Positions 46,572-55,289 of a stretch of DNA of 64,000 nucleotides are shown here, piece by piece. Source of the DNA: Cellulosimicrobium funkei. Lineage in GTDB: Bacteria > Actinomycetota > Actinomycetes > Actinomycetales > Cellulomonadaceae. The translations under genes and the position numbers were made by a program. How positions within the stretch are numbered: the stretch's first letter is position 1; each line of letters begins with the position of its first letter. Where the stretch lies: NCBI RefSeq assembly GCF_001019615.1, contig NZ_JNBQ01000002.1, positions 405,720 to 469,719 of the forward strand. The letters are read 5' to 3'. The notes beneath the pieces are model-generated. The model did not search any database. It had not been told where the DNA came from and saw only the letters and a list, made by a program, of their open reading frames with translations.

Positions 46572-48461
46572 ATGACCGAGCGGACCGGCCAGGCCGAGAG
46601 ATCGGAAGAGCGTCCGACGACCTCGACGGGCTACCGCCCCGAGGGCATCGACGACGCGTTCTCCGCGGGCGACGGCCCGGGGGACCGGACGCCGTCGGGT
46701 GGCGGGGGCGACGCGGGAGGCGCCGGCGGCCCGGCGCTCCCGAGGCTCGGGTGGCGCGGCACGCTGCGCTGGACGTGGCGCCAGCTCACGAGCATGCGCG
46801 TCGCGCTCATGCTGCTGATGCTGCTCGCGGTCGCGGCGGTGCCCGGCTCCGTCCTGCCGCAGCGCCCCCAGGACCCGGCGGCCGTGCTGCGCTACCTCCA
46901 GGAGAACCCGACGACGGGGGAGTGGCTCGACCGGCTCGGCTTCTTCGACGTCTACGCCTCGGTGTGGTTCTCGGCCATCTACATCCTGCTGTTCGTCTCG
47001 CTCGTCGGGTGCATCCTGCCGCGGACCAAGGCGCACTGGCAGGCGCTGCGTACGCGCCCGCCGCGCACGCCGCGGCGCTTCGACCGCTTCCCGGCACAGG
47101 GGCGCGCCGTCACCGACGCGTCGCCGGACGACGTCGTCGCGGCCGCGAGCACGCACCTGCGTGGCCGTCTGCGCTGGCTGCCGACGTTCCGCGTCGACAC
47201 GGGCACCGAGGAGGCCGCCCCGGCACGGGGCCGCGCCGCCGCGCGGCCCGCGGCGCGCACGGTGTCCGCCGAGCGGGGCTACGTGCGCGAGACCGGCAAC
47301 CTGCTGTTCCACCTGTCTCTCGTCGGCCTCCTGGTCGCCGTCGCGACGGGCCAGCTCCTGCACTACCGCGGCCAGGCGATCGTCACGGAGGGCCGCGGGT
47401 TCGCGAACGCGGTCGTCGACTACGACACGTTCGAGAACGGCGCGTGGTTCCGGCCGTCGTCGCTCGTGCCGTTCTCGATGACGCTCGACGCCTTCGAGTC
47501 CGAGTTCGCCCAGGACTCCGTCGCGTTCGCGCAGTCGCGCGACTTCACCGCGACGGTCACCGTGCGCGACCCCGACGGCACGACCCACGAGGAGACCATC
47601 AAGGTCAACCACCCGCTCACCGCGGGCGGCGCCAAGATCTACCTCCAGGGCAACGGGTTCGCGCCCGAGGTCACGGTGCACGACGCCGACGGCGAGGTCG
47701 CGTTCTCCGGCCGCGTGCCGTTCCTCCCCGAGGACACGATGTACACCTCGCGCGGCGTCATCAAGGTGCCCGACGTGTCCTCCGGCCTCGACCAGATCGG
47801 CCTCGTCGGGTACTTCCTCCCGACGGCCCAGCTCAGCGAGGACGGCGAGACCGCGGCGTCGGTGTACCCGCAGCCGATCAACCCGCTGCTCGTGCTCGAG
47901 GTCTACCGCGGCGACCTCGGCCTCGACGAGGGCCTGCCGCAGAACGTCTACCGCCTCGACACCGACGACCTCACGCCGTCGGTCGACGAGGACGGCGAGC
48001 GCGTGAAGCTGCTCGTCGCCCCGGGCGAGACGGTCGACCTGCCCGACGGCCTCGGCACGATCACGTTCGACTCGCTGCCGCGCTACGTCGCGCTCGACCT
48101 GCGCCACGACCCGTCGCTCACGTGGGTGCTCGTGTTCGCGCTCGGCGCGCTCACGGGGCTCGCCGTCTCGCTCTTCACCCCGCGCCGCCGCGTGTGGGTG
48201 CGCGCGTGGCGCGAGGAGGTGCCCGGGACGGGCGACGACGCCCCGCGCGAGCGCACCGTCGTCGCCGTCGCGGGCCTCGCCCGCGGGGACGACGCCGGCC
48301 TCCAGGGCGAGGTGGACTCGCTTCTCGCCGCGCTCCCGGGCGTGGCACCATCGGGTGAGGGTGACCTCACCTCGTCGCCGGGACGCGCACCGGCCGACCG
48401 CACCCGCTCCACCGCGCGTCCCGCACAGGACCCGACCGCGCGACCGCGCACGAAAGGCTGA
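46572..48461 (+). CDS. resB: Cytochrome c biogenesis protein ResB
   Basis: A 629-residue membrane protein that, with CcsB, exports and attaches haem to apocytochromes in System II. Hydrophobic segments occur at about 76-96 (MRVALMLLMLLAVAAVPGSV), about 135-155, about 245-265 and near the C-terminal end at about 520, with the large extracytoplasmic domain between the last two. The cytoplasmic N-terminal 60 residues are Gly/Asp-rich and poorly conserved in the family. Within that region 46599-46614 is identical to 16 bases of a common Illumina adapter, though the frame stays open. The C-terminal tail is Pro/Arg-rich. Confidence 0.92.
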   Translation: MTERTGQAERSEERPTTSTGYRPEGIDDAFSAGDGPGDRTPSGGGGDAGGAGGPALPRLGWRGTLRWTWRQLTSMRVALMLLMLLAVAAVPGSVLPQRPQDPAAVLRYLQENPTTGEWLDRLGFFDVYASVWFSAIYILLFVSLVGCILPRTKAHWQALRTRPPRTPRRFDRFPAQGRAVTDASPDDVVAAASTHLRGRLRWLPTFRVDTGTEEAAPARGRAAARPAARTVSAERGYVRETGNLLFHLSLVGLLVAVATGQLLHYRGQAIVTEGRGFANAVVDYDTFENGAWFRPSSLVPFSMTLDAFESEFAQDSVAFAQSRDFTATVTVRDPDGTTHEETIKVNHPLTAGGAKIYLQGNGFAPEVTVHDADGEVAFSGRVPFLPEDTMYTSRGVIKVPDVSSGLDQIGLVGYFLPTAQLSEDGETAASVYPQPINPLLVLEVYRGDLGLDEGLPQNVYRLDTDDLTPSVDEDGERVKLLVAPGETVDLPDGLGTITFDSLPRYVALDLRHDPSLTWVLVFALGALTGLAVSLFTPRRRVWVRAWREEVPGTGDDAPRERTVVAVAGLARGDDAGLQGEVDSLLAALPGVAPSGEGDLTSSPGRAPADRTRSTARPAQDPTARPRTKG

Positions 48462-48464
48462 CCG

Positions 48465-49484
48465 ATGACCGTAGCCGAGCTGAGCCAGGACCTCGTCTGG
48501 GCCGCTGCGACTGCCCTGACCGTCGCGCTCGTCGCGTTCGCGATCGACCTCGCGCGGCTCGCGGGCCGCGCCGACGACGAGCGGGCCGAGGCACGGGCCG
48601 ACGCGAAGGCGCCCGGCGCGGAGGTGCTCGCGGGCGCGGGCGCGTCCGTCTCGCCGTACGGCCCGGACACTCCGGAGGCCGTCGACGCCGCCCCCGTCGC
48701 CGCGCCCGAGCCGTCGCGCAAGGCCGCCAACATCGGGATCTCGCTCACGTGGCTCGGGACGGCGCTGCTGCTCGTCGCGATCGTCACGCGCGGCATCGCC
48801 GCGGGCCGCACGCCGTGGGCCAACATGTACGAGTTCACGCTCGTCGGCGCCTTCGTGGCCCTCGCGGTGTTCCTCGGAGTCTCCCTCAAGCGCGACGTGC
48901 GCTTCCTCGGGTCGTTCGTGACCGGCCTCGCGGTGCTCTTCCTCGTGCTCGCGCAGAACGCGTTCTTCGTCGCCGCGACCGGCGTGCAGCCCGCGCTCCA
49001 GTCCTACTGGCTCGTCATCCACGTGGGCGTCGCGATCATCGCGACGGGCATCTTCACCGTCGCGTTCGTCACGTCGGTGCTCCAGCTCCTGCGCGACTCG
49101 CGCGACTCCGGGAATGCGTTCCTCGGCGCGCGCGGCTGGCGCTGGCTCGACTCGACGCCGGGGCCGCTCCAGCTCGAGGCGCTGAGCTTCCGCCTCAACG
49201 CCGTCGCGTTCGTGCTGTGGACGTTCACCATCATCGGCGGCGCGATCTGGGCCGAGCACGCGTGGGGCCGCTACTGGGGCTGGGACCCCAAGGAGGTCTG
49301 GAGCTTCGTCGTCTGGATCGTGTACGCGGCGTACCTGCACGCGCGCACGACCCGCGGCTGGTCCGGGCGCCGGGCGGCGTACTTCGTGATCGTCGGCTAC
49401 GCGTGCGTGCTGTTCAACTTCACGGGCGTGAACCTGCTGTTCAACGGCAAGCACTCGTACTCGGGCCTCAACCCGGGCGACTGA
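48465..49484 (+). CDS. ccsB: c-type cytochrome biogenesis protein CcsB (CcsA/ResC)
   Basis: A 339-residue haem-handling membrane protein with about eight hydrophobic segments. The tryptophan-rich WWD haem-binding motif is WGRYWGWDPKEVWSFVVW (about 267-284), and conserved His residues lie in LVIHVGVAI and AYLHARTTRGW. It starts 3 bp after the resB stop and closes the four-gene maturation operon. No c-type cytochrome genes are in the window. Confidence 0.95.
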   Translation: MTVAELSQDLVWAAATALTVALVAFAIDLARLAGRADDERAEARADAKAPGAEVLAGAGASVSPYGPDTPEAVDAAPVAAPEPSRKAANIGISLTWLGTALLLVAIVTRGIAAGRTPWANMYEFTLVGAFVALAVFLGVSLKRDVRFLGSFVTGLAVLFLVLAQNAFFVAATGVQPALQSYWLVIHVGVAIIATGIFTVAFVTSVLQLLRDSRDSGNAFLGARGWRWLDSTPGPLQLEALSFRLNAVAFVLWTFTIIGGAIWAEHAWGRYWGWDPKEVWSFVVWIVYAAYLHARTTRGWSGRRAAYFVIVGYACVLFNFTGVNLLFNGKHSYSGLNPGD

Positions 49485-49507
49485 CCCGGTCCGGCACCGC
49501 GCCGCAC

Positions 49508-49575
49508 CGAGCGCTGCGTCCCCGCGCGAGCGCTGCGTCTGGACGCGCAGCGCTCGACCGCGGACGCAGCGCTCG
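49508..49575. repeat. Palindromic repeat, family B copy 2
   Basis: Two direct copies of CGAGCGCTGCG (starting 49508 and 49527) are followed by two inverted copies ending at about 49575, forming arms of about 30 bp with few mismatches. It lies between ccsB and the convergent PLDc_N gene, so it may also terminate transcription. Core and layout match copy 1 at 21426, about 28 kb away. Confidence 0.75.
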
Positions 49576-49595
49576 ACCTGTGCGCGGCGGGTCGG

Positions 49596-50066
49596 TCAGC
49601 GGGCGGTGTCGTCGCCGTCGTCGGACCCGTTGCTCGCCCCGGGTCGACGCGCGTCGCCGTCGTCCTCGGTCCGGCCGTCCTCCGTCGTGTCCCCGGTCGC
49701 CGGGGGAGCGTCGTCCGTCGCGGGCGAGGGCGCCTCGTCCCGTGCCTGGCGGCGCTGCTGCTGCTCGAGCCGCCAGAGGAACTCGGGGTCGTCGTCGGGC
49801 GCGACGGGGGCGTTGCGGCGCCGGCGCGTGCCGCCGTTCGACGAGCCGCCCGACGGGCGCCCGCCCGCGTACCGCGAGCCCGAGCGCGACGCGGACCGCT
49901 TGACGAGGATCCAGGCGATGGGGCCGAGGAACGGCAGCAGGATGATGAGGACGATCCACAGCCCCTTGGGGATGCCGCCGCGCTCCTCCTCGTCGCTCGA
50001 GGCGAGGTCGACGAGCGCGTAGACCGCGAGGCCGACGGCGATGAGGGGGAGCAGCACGCGAAGCAT
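49596..50066 (-). CDS. PLDc_N domain membrane protein
   Basis: A 156-residue protein with two hydrophobic segments (LLPLIAVGLAVYALVDLASS and GLWIVLIILLPFLGPIAWIL) forming the PLDc_N domain, followed by a long hydrophilic, Arg-rich then Asp-rich tail with DPEFLWRLEQQQRRQ. The domain is named from phospholipase D proteins but here stands alone; function unknown. It is probably leaderless: on the minus strand TAGGCT (50073-50078) ends 6 nt before ATG 50066. It is divergent from the DUF4229 gene only 31 bp away. Confidence 0.88.
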   Translation of the reverse strand: MLRVLLPLIAVGLAVYALVDLASSDEEERGGIPKGLWIVLIILLPFLGPIAWILVKRSASRSGSRYAGGRPSGGSSNGGTRRRRNAPVAPDDDPEFLWRLEQQQRRQARDEAPSPATDDAPPATGDTTEDGRTEDDGDARRPGASNGSDDGDDTAR

Positions 50067-50097
50067 GGCTCCAGCCTACGGGCCGTACCCTGGACTC

Positions 50098-50463
50098 GTG
50101 CCTGTCGTCGTCTACTCCGTCCTGCGTCTGCTGCTCTTCGCCGCCGCGCTGGGCGTGCTCTGGTTCGCCGGCCTCCGGGGCTGGCTGCTCGTCCTCGTCG
50201 CCGCGGTCGTCGCGCTCATGCTGTCGTACCTGACCCTGCGCAAGCCCCGCGAGGCCGCCTCGCGCTACCTCGCCGCGCGAGCCGAGCACCGCGCGCGCAC
50301 GGGCGAGCGGTTCTCGCGCGAGATCGAGGACGACGCGGCGGCCGAGGACGCGGCCCTCGACGCGGCGGCCGAGGATGCCGCCCTCGACCGCGAGGAGAAG
50401 GCCGCCGCGCCCGGCACGGACCCGGCGCCGACCGAGCGGCCCGGGGCCTCGTCGGCCCGCTGA
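50098..50463 (+). CDS. DUF4229 membrane protein
   Basis: A 121-residue protein starting at GTG 50098. Two hydrophobic segments (VYSVLRLLLFAAALGVLWFA and WLLVLVAAVVALMLSYL) are followed by LRKPREAASRYLAAR, the DUF4229 signature. The acidic tail holds a tandem repeat AAAEDAALD-AAAEDAALD. TACCCT (50086-50091) ends 6 nt before the start, indicating a leaderless mRNA. It is commonly found beside menaquinone genes in actinobacteria; its function is unknown. Confidence 0.85.
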   Translation: MPVVVYSVLRLLLFAAALGVLWFAGLRGWLLVLVAAVVALMLSYLTLRKPREAASRYLAARAEHRARTGERFSREIEDDAAAEDAALDAAAEDAALDREEKAAAPGTDPAPTERPGASSAR

Positions 50464-50494
50464 GCCCACCGAGGCCACGGCCTGCTGCCGGTGC

Positions 50495-51364
50495 TCAGAG
50501 CGCGAGCCCGACCCCCAGCAGCACGCCGTACGCGAGCTCGAACAGCCCGGTCCCGGCGAGCACCGGCACGAGGAGCGGGCCGCGCGCACCCGCGATCACC
50601 GGGAGCGTGAGGAGCACGGCCGGCAGCAGGAGGACCAGCGTGCCGAGCGCCCAGGGCGACGCGAACGCGCACACGACCGCCAGCAGCAGCGGGACCCAGA
50701 TCATCGCGACGTAGGCCCGGCGGGCACGGAAGTCGCCGAGCCGGACCGCGAGCGTGCGCTTGCCCGCGACGACGTCGGTCGGGATGTCGCGGATGTTGTT
50801 CACCATGAGGATCGCGCACGCGAGCAGGCCCACCGCGACCGCCCCGACGGCCGACGGCCACGTGACCACCCCCGCCTGCGTGTAGGTGGTGCCGAGCGTG
50901 GCGACCAGGCCGAAGAAGACGAAGACCCCGACCTCGCCCAGTCCCCGGTAGCCGTAGGGGTTGCGGCCGCCCGTGTAGTACCAGCCCGCGAGGATCGCGA
51001 GCGCGCCCACGGCGATCAGCCACCAGTGGCCGGTCACCGCGCAGAGCACGAGCCCGAGGACGGCGGCGACGCCGAACGCGCCGAACGCCGCGGCGCGCAC
51101 CTGCCCGGGTCGCGCGGCGCCGGTCGCGGTGAGCCGCATGGGGCCCACGCGGTCGAGGTCGGTGCCGCGCACGCCGTCGGAGTAGTCGTTCGCGTAGTTC
51201 ACGCCCACCTGGAGCGCGAGCGCGACGCCGAGGGCGAGCAGCGCGGGCCAGAAGGCGAAGCCGTCCACCTGGGCCGCGGCGCCGGACCCGACGATGACGG
51301 GCGTCGCGGCGGCGGGAAGGGTGCGCGGGCGCGCGCCCGCGACCCACTCGGTGGTGCTGGCCAT
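50495..51364 (-). CDS. menA: 1,4-dihydroxy-2-naphthoate polyprenyltransferase
   Basis: A 289-residue membrane prenyltransferase (UbiA superfamily) that attaches the isoprenoid tail in menaquinone synthesis. The first Asp-rich motif is NYANDYSDGVRGTD and the second is NNIRDIPTDVVAGKRTLAVR, the two Mg-diphosphate sites. GGAGCACC precedes ATG 51364. It lies downstream of menE on the same strand, 53 bp apart, so the two are probably cotranscribed. Confidence 0.95.
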   Translation of the reverse strand: MASTTEWVAGARPRTLPAAATPVIVGSGAAAQVDGFAFWPALLALGVALALQVGVNYANDYSDGVRGTDLDRVGPMRLTATGAARPGQVRAAAFGAFGVAAVLGLVLCAVTGHWWLIAVGALAILAGWYYTGGRNPYGYRGLGEVGVFVFFGLVATLGTTYTQAGVVTWPSAVGAVAVGLLACAILMVNNIRDIPTDVVAGKRTLAVRLGDFRARRAYVAMIWVPLLLAVVCAFASPWALGTLVLLLPAVLLTLPVIAGARGPLLVPVLAGTGLFELAYGVLLGVGLAL

Positions 51365-51417
51365 GGTGCTCCGTCTCGGTCGTGCGGGTCGTGCAGGGTG
51401 GTGGGACCGCGGGCGGC

Positions 51418-52683
51418 TCAACCAGGGCGGCCCTGGAGGTGCCCGACGGCGAGCCGCACCACCGCGGCGCGGTCCACCTTGCCGGGCCCGCGGCGCGGGA
51501 GGTCCGCGACGACGAGCACGCGACGTGGTGCGGCCGCCCGCTCCAGCCTATCCGCGACGTGGTCCCGGACCGTGACGACGAGCGCGGCCGGGGCGTCCGC
51601 GACCGCGCCCCCCGTGCCGGGGACCGAGCCGGGAGCGGCGGGCGCGGGCCCTCCCGTCGTGACGACCGCGACGACCTCCTGCCCCCACTCCGGGTGCGGC
51701 ACGCCGACGACGCACGCCTCGCCCACGCCGTCGACCTCGGCGACGAGGGCCTCGACCGCGGCCGGGGCGACGTTGACGCCGCCCGAGACGACGACGTCGT
51801 CCGCCCGACCGAGCACGGTGAGCGACGGCTCGTCCGGCGCCCCGTCGAGCCGGCCGAGGTCGCTGGTGCGGAACCAGCGCGTGCCGTCGTCGTCGGTGCG
51901 GAACGCGTGCGCGGTCGCGGCCGGGTCCCCGAGGTAGCCGTCGGCGAGGAACGGGCCGGAGAGCTCGACGACGCCCGTGGCGCCGCCCGGCCCGTCCTCC
52001 GGCGTGGGGCGTGCGAGGCGCACGCGCGCGCCCCCGAGCGGGACGCCGTCGTACACGCACCCGCCGCTCGTCTCCGTCATGCCGTACGTGGTCACGACGC
52101 GCGCGCCCGCCGCCCGCGCGCGGCGCAGCAGCGCGGGAGGCGCGGCGGCACCGCCGAGCAGGACCGCGTCGAGGGCGCAGAGCGCGTCGAGTCCCGCGCC
52201 GCCGCCGTCGGAGCCCGCCTCCGCCGCGGCGAGGAGGCGGTGGAGCTGCGTGGGGACGAGCGAGACGTACCGGCGCGCGGCGCGCGGTGCCCGGGCGACG
52301 AGCGCGGTGAAGCCGGCCGGGGTGAACGGCTCGTCGTCCGGTGCGACCGTGAGGCCTCGCCCGGCCGCGTGCGCGCGGGCGACCACCTGCACGCCCGCGA
52401 CGTGCGTCGCGGGCAGCGTGAGGAGCCAGTGCCCGGGCCCGCCCAGCCGCTCGTGCGTCGCGGCGCCCGAGGCGCGCAGCGCCGCCGCGGACAGCACGAC
52501 CTCGCGCGGCTCGCCCGTCGAGCCCGACGTGCGCAGGACGAGCGCGGCGCCCGGCGGCACGTCGGCGGGCCCGGGCCGGGCGAGCAGCGGGACGGGCGCC
52601 ACCGGGGGGCCGGCGCCGTCGAGCGCGGCGCCGACCGCCGCGACCAGGGCGTCGAGATCGGCGGGGACGACGGCGCGGTTCAC
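51418..52683 (-). CDS. menE: o-succinylbenzoate--CoA ligase
   Basis: A 421-residue adenylate-forming ligase that activates o-succinylbenzoate. The P-loop ALVLRTSGSTGEPREVVLSA (about 70-90), the TYGMTETSGG motif and the hinge segment with DLGRLDG and GRADDVVVSGG are present; the catalytic Lys is in RRGPGKVDRAAV near the C-terminus. GTG 52683 was chosen because TACGCT on the minus strand (52690-52695) ends 6 nt before it, giving a leaderless transcript. The protein is shorter than acyl-CoA synthetases generally but normal for actinobacterial MenE. Confidence 0.93.
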   Translation of the reverse strand: MNRAVVPADLDALVAAVGAALDGAGPPVAPVPLLARPGPADVPPGAALVLRTSGSTGEPREVVLSAAALRASGAATHERLGGPGHWLLTLPATHVAGVQVVARAHAAGRGLTVAPDDEPFTPAGFTALVARAPRAARRYVSLVPTQLHRLLAAAEAGSDGGGAGLDALCALDAVLLGGAAAPPALLRRARAAGARVVTTYGMTETSGGCVYDGVPLGGARVRLARPTPEDGPGGATGVVELSGPFLADGYLGDPAATAHAFRTDDDGTRWFRTSDLGRLDGAPDEPSLTVLGRADDVVVSGGVNVAPAAVEALVAEVDGVGEACVVGVPHPEWGQEVVAVVTTGGPAPAAPGSVPGTGGAVADAPAALVVTVRDHVADRLERAAAPRRVLVVADLPRRGPGKVDRAAVVRLAVGHLQGRPG

Positions 52684-52781
52684 CGGATCAGCGTAGGCCG
52701 GGCCGTAGGGTGACCGGGAAGCGCACGTCCGTCGCAGGGGCAGCGCCAGGACCGGGTCCTGGACCGACGGGAAGGTCGAGG

Positions 52782-53858
52782 ATGACGAGGACGGCACGAG
52801 GGCACGGTGCGGTCCGGGCGAGGCTGGTGGTCGCGCTCGCCGCGGCGTCGGTCCTGCTCGCGGGGTGCGGCGGCGAGCCGGCCGCGCCCACCACGGAGAC
52901 GGTCGACGCGGACGTGTCCGCGGACAAGGGGGCGCCGCCCACGCCGGACGTGCCGCTCGTGTGGCCGCTGACCGGCGTCGAGGCCGAGGAGGTCGCGGAC
53001 CGCCCGGCGCTCGCGGTGAAGATCGAGAACGCGCCCCAGGCGCGGCCGCAGACCGGCCTCGAGCAGGCCGACGTCGTGTGGGAGGAGGTCGTCGAGGGCG
53101 GCATCACGCGCTTCGTCGCCGTCTACCACTCGCAGGTCCCCGAGCGCGTCGGGCCCGTCCGCTCCGTCCGGCCCATGGATCCGGCGATCGTCGGTCCGCT
53201 GCACGGGATCCTCGCGTACACGGGTGGCCAGCAGCCGTTCATCGATGCCGTCGGTGCGGCGGGGGTCCAGTCGGTCGTCATGGACGAGGGCGACGACGGG
53301 TTCACCACGACCCGCGCGCGCCGTGCGCCGCACAACGTGTACGGCAGCCCGGAGGAGTTCTGGGCCCAGGCCGACGGCGACCGCACCGCGCCCCCGCCCG
53401 CCCAGCTCGTCTTCGCCCGGGAGCCGGGGACCGGCACCGCCACCGTGGCGGGCAGCGCCGCGACGCGGCTCGACGTGCGGCTCACGTTCGCGAGCAGCGC
53501 GGTGTGGGAGTGGAACGCCGACGAGGGGCGCTACGTGCGCAGCGAGGGCGACACGCCCGCCGTGTCCTCGGACGAGGTGCGGCTCTCGGCGACGAACGTC
53601 GTTCTGCTGTCCGCGCCGATGGAGGACACGGCGTTCAAGGACCCGGCGGGGGTGCCCGTCCCGGAGACGAAGCTCGTGGGGACCGGCGAGGGCGTCGTCG
53701 CGAGCGGCGGCAAGCAGGTGCCGGTGACGTGGTCCAAGGAGACGGTCGAGTCCCCGGTGGTGCTCACCGGGGCGGACGGGAAGCCCGTCGAGCTCGAGCC
53801 CGGGGCCTCGTGGATCGAGCTCGTGCCGGTCGGGTCGGGGAGCTGGGAGGCCGGCTGA
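52782..53858 (+). CDS. DUF3048 lipoprotein (YerB-like)
   Basis: A 358-residue exported lipoprotein: signal segment ARLVVALAAASVLLAGCGG with the lipobox LAGC. The mature part contains the DUF3048 N domain (LAVKIENAPQARPQTGLEQA, then VVEGGITRFVAVYHSQVPER and VGPVRSVR) and the C-terminal half ending in PVVLTGADGKPVELEPGASW. The family is related to B. subtilis YerB and has no confirmed activity. GGGAAGGTCGAGG lies before ATG 52782. It is divergent from menE. Confidence 0.9.
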   Translation: MTRTARGHGAVRARLVVALAAASVLLAGCGGEPAAPTTETVDADVSADKGAPPTPDVPLVWPLTGVEAEEVADRPALAVKIENAPQARPQTGLEQADVVWEEVVEGGITRFVAVYHSQVPERVGPVRSVRPMDPAIVGPLHGILAYTGGQQPFIDAVGAAGVQSVVMDEGDDGFTTTRARRAPHNVYGSPEEFWAQADGDRTAPPPAQLVFAREPGTGTATVAGSAATRLDVRLTFASSAVWEWNADEGRYVRSEGDTPAVSSDEVRLSATNVVLLSAPMEDTAFKDPAGVPVPETKLVGTGEGVVASGGKQVPVTWSKETVESPVVLTGADGKPVELEPGASWIELVPVGSGSWEAG

Positions 53859-53997
53859 CGGTCCGTCTCTGCCGGCGGCGGCCCCCGGGGTCCTCCCCAC
53901 GGCGTACGACCGCTCCGCCCCGAGGGGGACCGGCGGGCATCCAGGTCGAGCCGCGGGGCCGACGCGGAGACGGGGTCCCGGGCGGGACCGTGGAGTC

Positions 53998-54255
53998 ATG
54001 GCAACCGTCGTCCCGCACCCCGTCCACCCGTCCCAGCCCGGCACCCCCGGCGAGGGCGCCGCGCAGCGCTCGACCGAGGGTCGGCTCCCGCCCTCCTACG
54101 CGCCGCGCACGCCGCGCGACGACGAGCCCGGCGCCGCGCGCTCCGCCGCGCCCGTCGCGATCTCGGTCGGGCTCCTGTTCGGCCTCGCCGTCGCCGCGGC
54201 GTTCGTCGGCCGCGGCCTCATCGAGATGCTGACGAGCCTCGTCGCCGGCTCCTGA
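53998..54255 (+). CDS. Small single-span membrane protein, unknown
   Basis: An 85-residue protein with a Pro-rich cytoplasmic N-terminus (residues 1-50) and one hydrophobic segment (VAISVGLLFGLAVAAAFVGR) near the C-terminus. I do not recognise a family. GTGGAG precedes ATG 53998. It lies convergent to menB, only 9 bp away. Confidence 0.6.
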   Translation: MATVVPHPVHPSQPGTPGEGAAQRSTEGRLPPSYAPRTPRDDEPGAARSAAPVAISVGLLFGLAVAAAFVGRGLIEMLTSLVAGS

Positions 54256-54264
54256 CCCGCCGGG

Positions 54265-55284
54265 TCAGAACGCGTAGCCGAACCGGCCCCAGTCCGGGTC
54301 GCGCCGCTCCAGGAACGCGTCGCGCCCCTCCACGGCCTCGTCGGTCATGTACGCGAGCCGCGTCGCCTCGCCCGCGAAGACCTGCTGGCCCATGAGCCCG
54401 TCGTCCGCGAGGTTGAACGCGAACTTGAGCATGCGGATCGCCTGCGGCGACTTCGACGCGATCGTGCGCGCGTACTCGATCGCCAGCGCCTCGAGGTCCG
54501 CGTGGTCCGCGACCTCGTTCACCGCCCCCCACTCGTACGCGTCCTGCGCCGAGTACTCCCGCGCGAGGAAGAAGATCTCCCGCGCCCGCTTCTGCCCCAC
54601 CTGCCGCGCCAGGTACGCCGAGCCGTAGCCGCCGTCGAACGAGCCGACGTTCGCGTCGGTCTGCTTGAACCGCGCGTGCTCGCGGCTCGCGATCGACAGG
54701 TCCGCGACGACGTGCAGCGAGTGCCCGCCGCCCGCCGCCCACCCGTTGACGACCGCGACCACGACCTTGGGCATCGTCCGGATCAGCCGCTGCACCTCGA
54801 GGATGTGCAGGCGCCCCGCGCGGGCCGGGTCCACCGCGTCGCGCGTGTGCACGTCTCCGCCGCCGTCGGGCGCGGTCGTGTACTGGTAGCCCGAGCGCCC
54901 ACGGATCCGCTGGTCGCCCCCGGAGCAGAACGCCCAGCCGCCGTCCTTGGGGGACGGGCCGTTGCCCGTGAGGAGCACCGTCCCCACGTCGGACGTCATG
55001 CGCGCGTGGTCGAGCACGCGGTACAGCTCGTCCACGGTGTGGGGGCGGAACGCGTTGCGCACCTCCGGGCGGTCGAACGCGACGCGCACCACGGGCAGGT
55101 CGCGCACGACGGCGCCGTCCGCGTCGCGCTCCACGCCCCGGTGGTACGTGACGTCGGTCAGCTCCTCGAACCCGGCGACGTCGCGCCACGCACCCGGGTC
55201 GAACGTCTCGGACACCTGGCGGGGGAGCGCGTGCGCGCGGGGGTCGTCGGCGGGCACGGCGGGGGTGGGTTCGGTGCTGCTCAC
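54265..55284 (-). CDS. menB: 1,4-dihydroxy-2-naphthoyl-CoA synthase
   Basis: A crotonase-fold enzyme of about 339 residues that closes the naphthoate ring in menaquinone synthesis. Typical segments are AFCSGGDQRIRG (oxyanion-hole loop), NGWAAGGGHSLHVVADLSIA and QTDANVGSFDGGYGSAYLAR. GTG 55284 is preferred because TACCGT on the minus strand (55292-55297) ends 7 nt before it; the alternative GTG 55293 would overlap that hexamer and add three residues. It is the only men gene between menE and menC. Confidence 0.94.
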   Translation of the reverse strand: MSSTEPTPAVPADDPRAHALPRQVSETFDPGAWRDVAGFEELTDVTYHRGVERDADGAVVRDLPVVRVAFDRPEVRNAFRPHTVDELYRVLDHARMTSDVGTVLLTGNGPSPKDGGWAFCSGGDQRIRGRSGYQYTTAPDGGGDVHTRDAVDPARAGRLHILEVQRLIRTMPKVVVAVVNGWAAGGGHSLHVVADLSIASREHARFKQTDANVGSFDGGYGSAYLARQVGQKRAREIFFLAREYSAQDAYEWGAVNEVADHADLEALAIEYARTIASKSPQAIRMLKFAFNLADDGLMGQQVFAGEATRLAYMTDEAVEGRDAFLERRDPDWGRFGYAF

Positions 55285-55289
55285 GGTCG

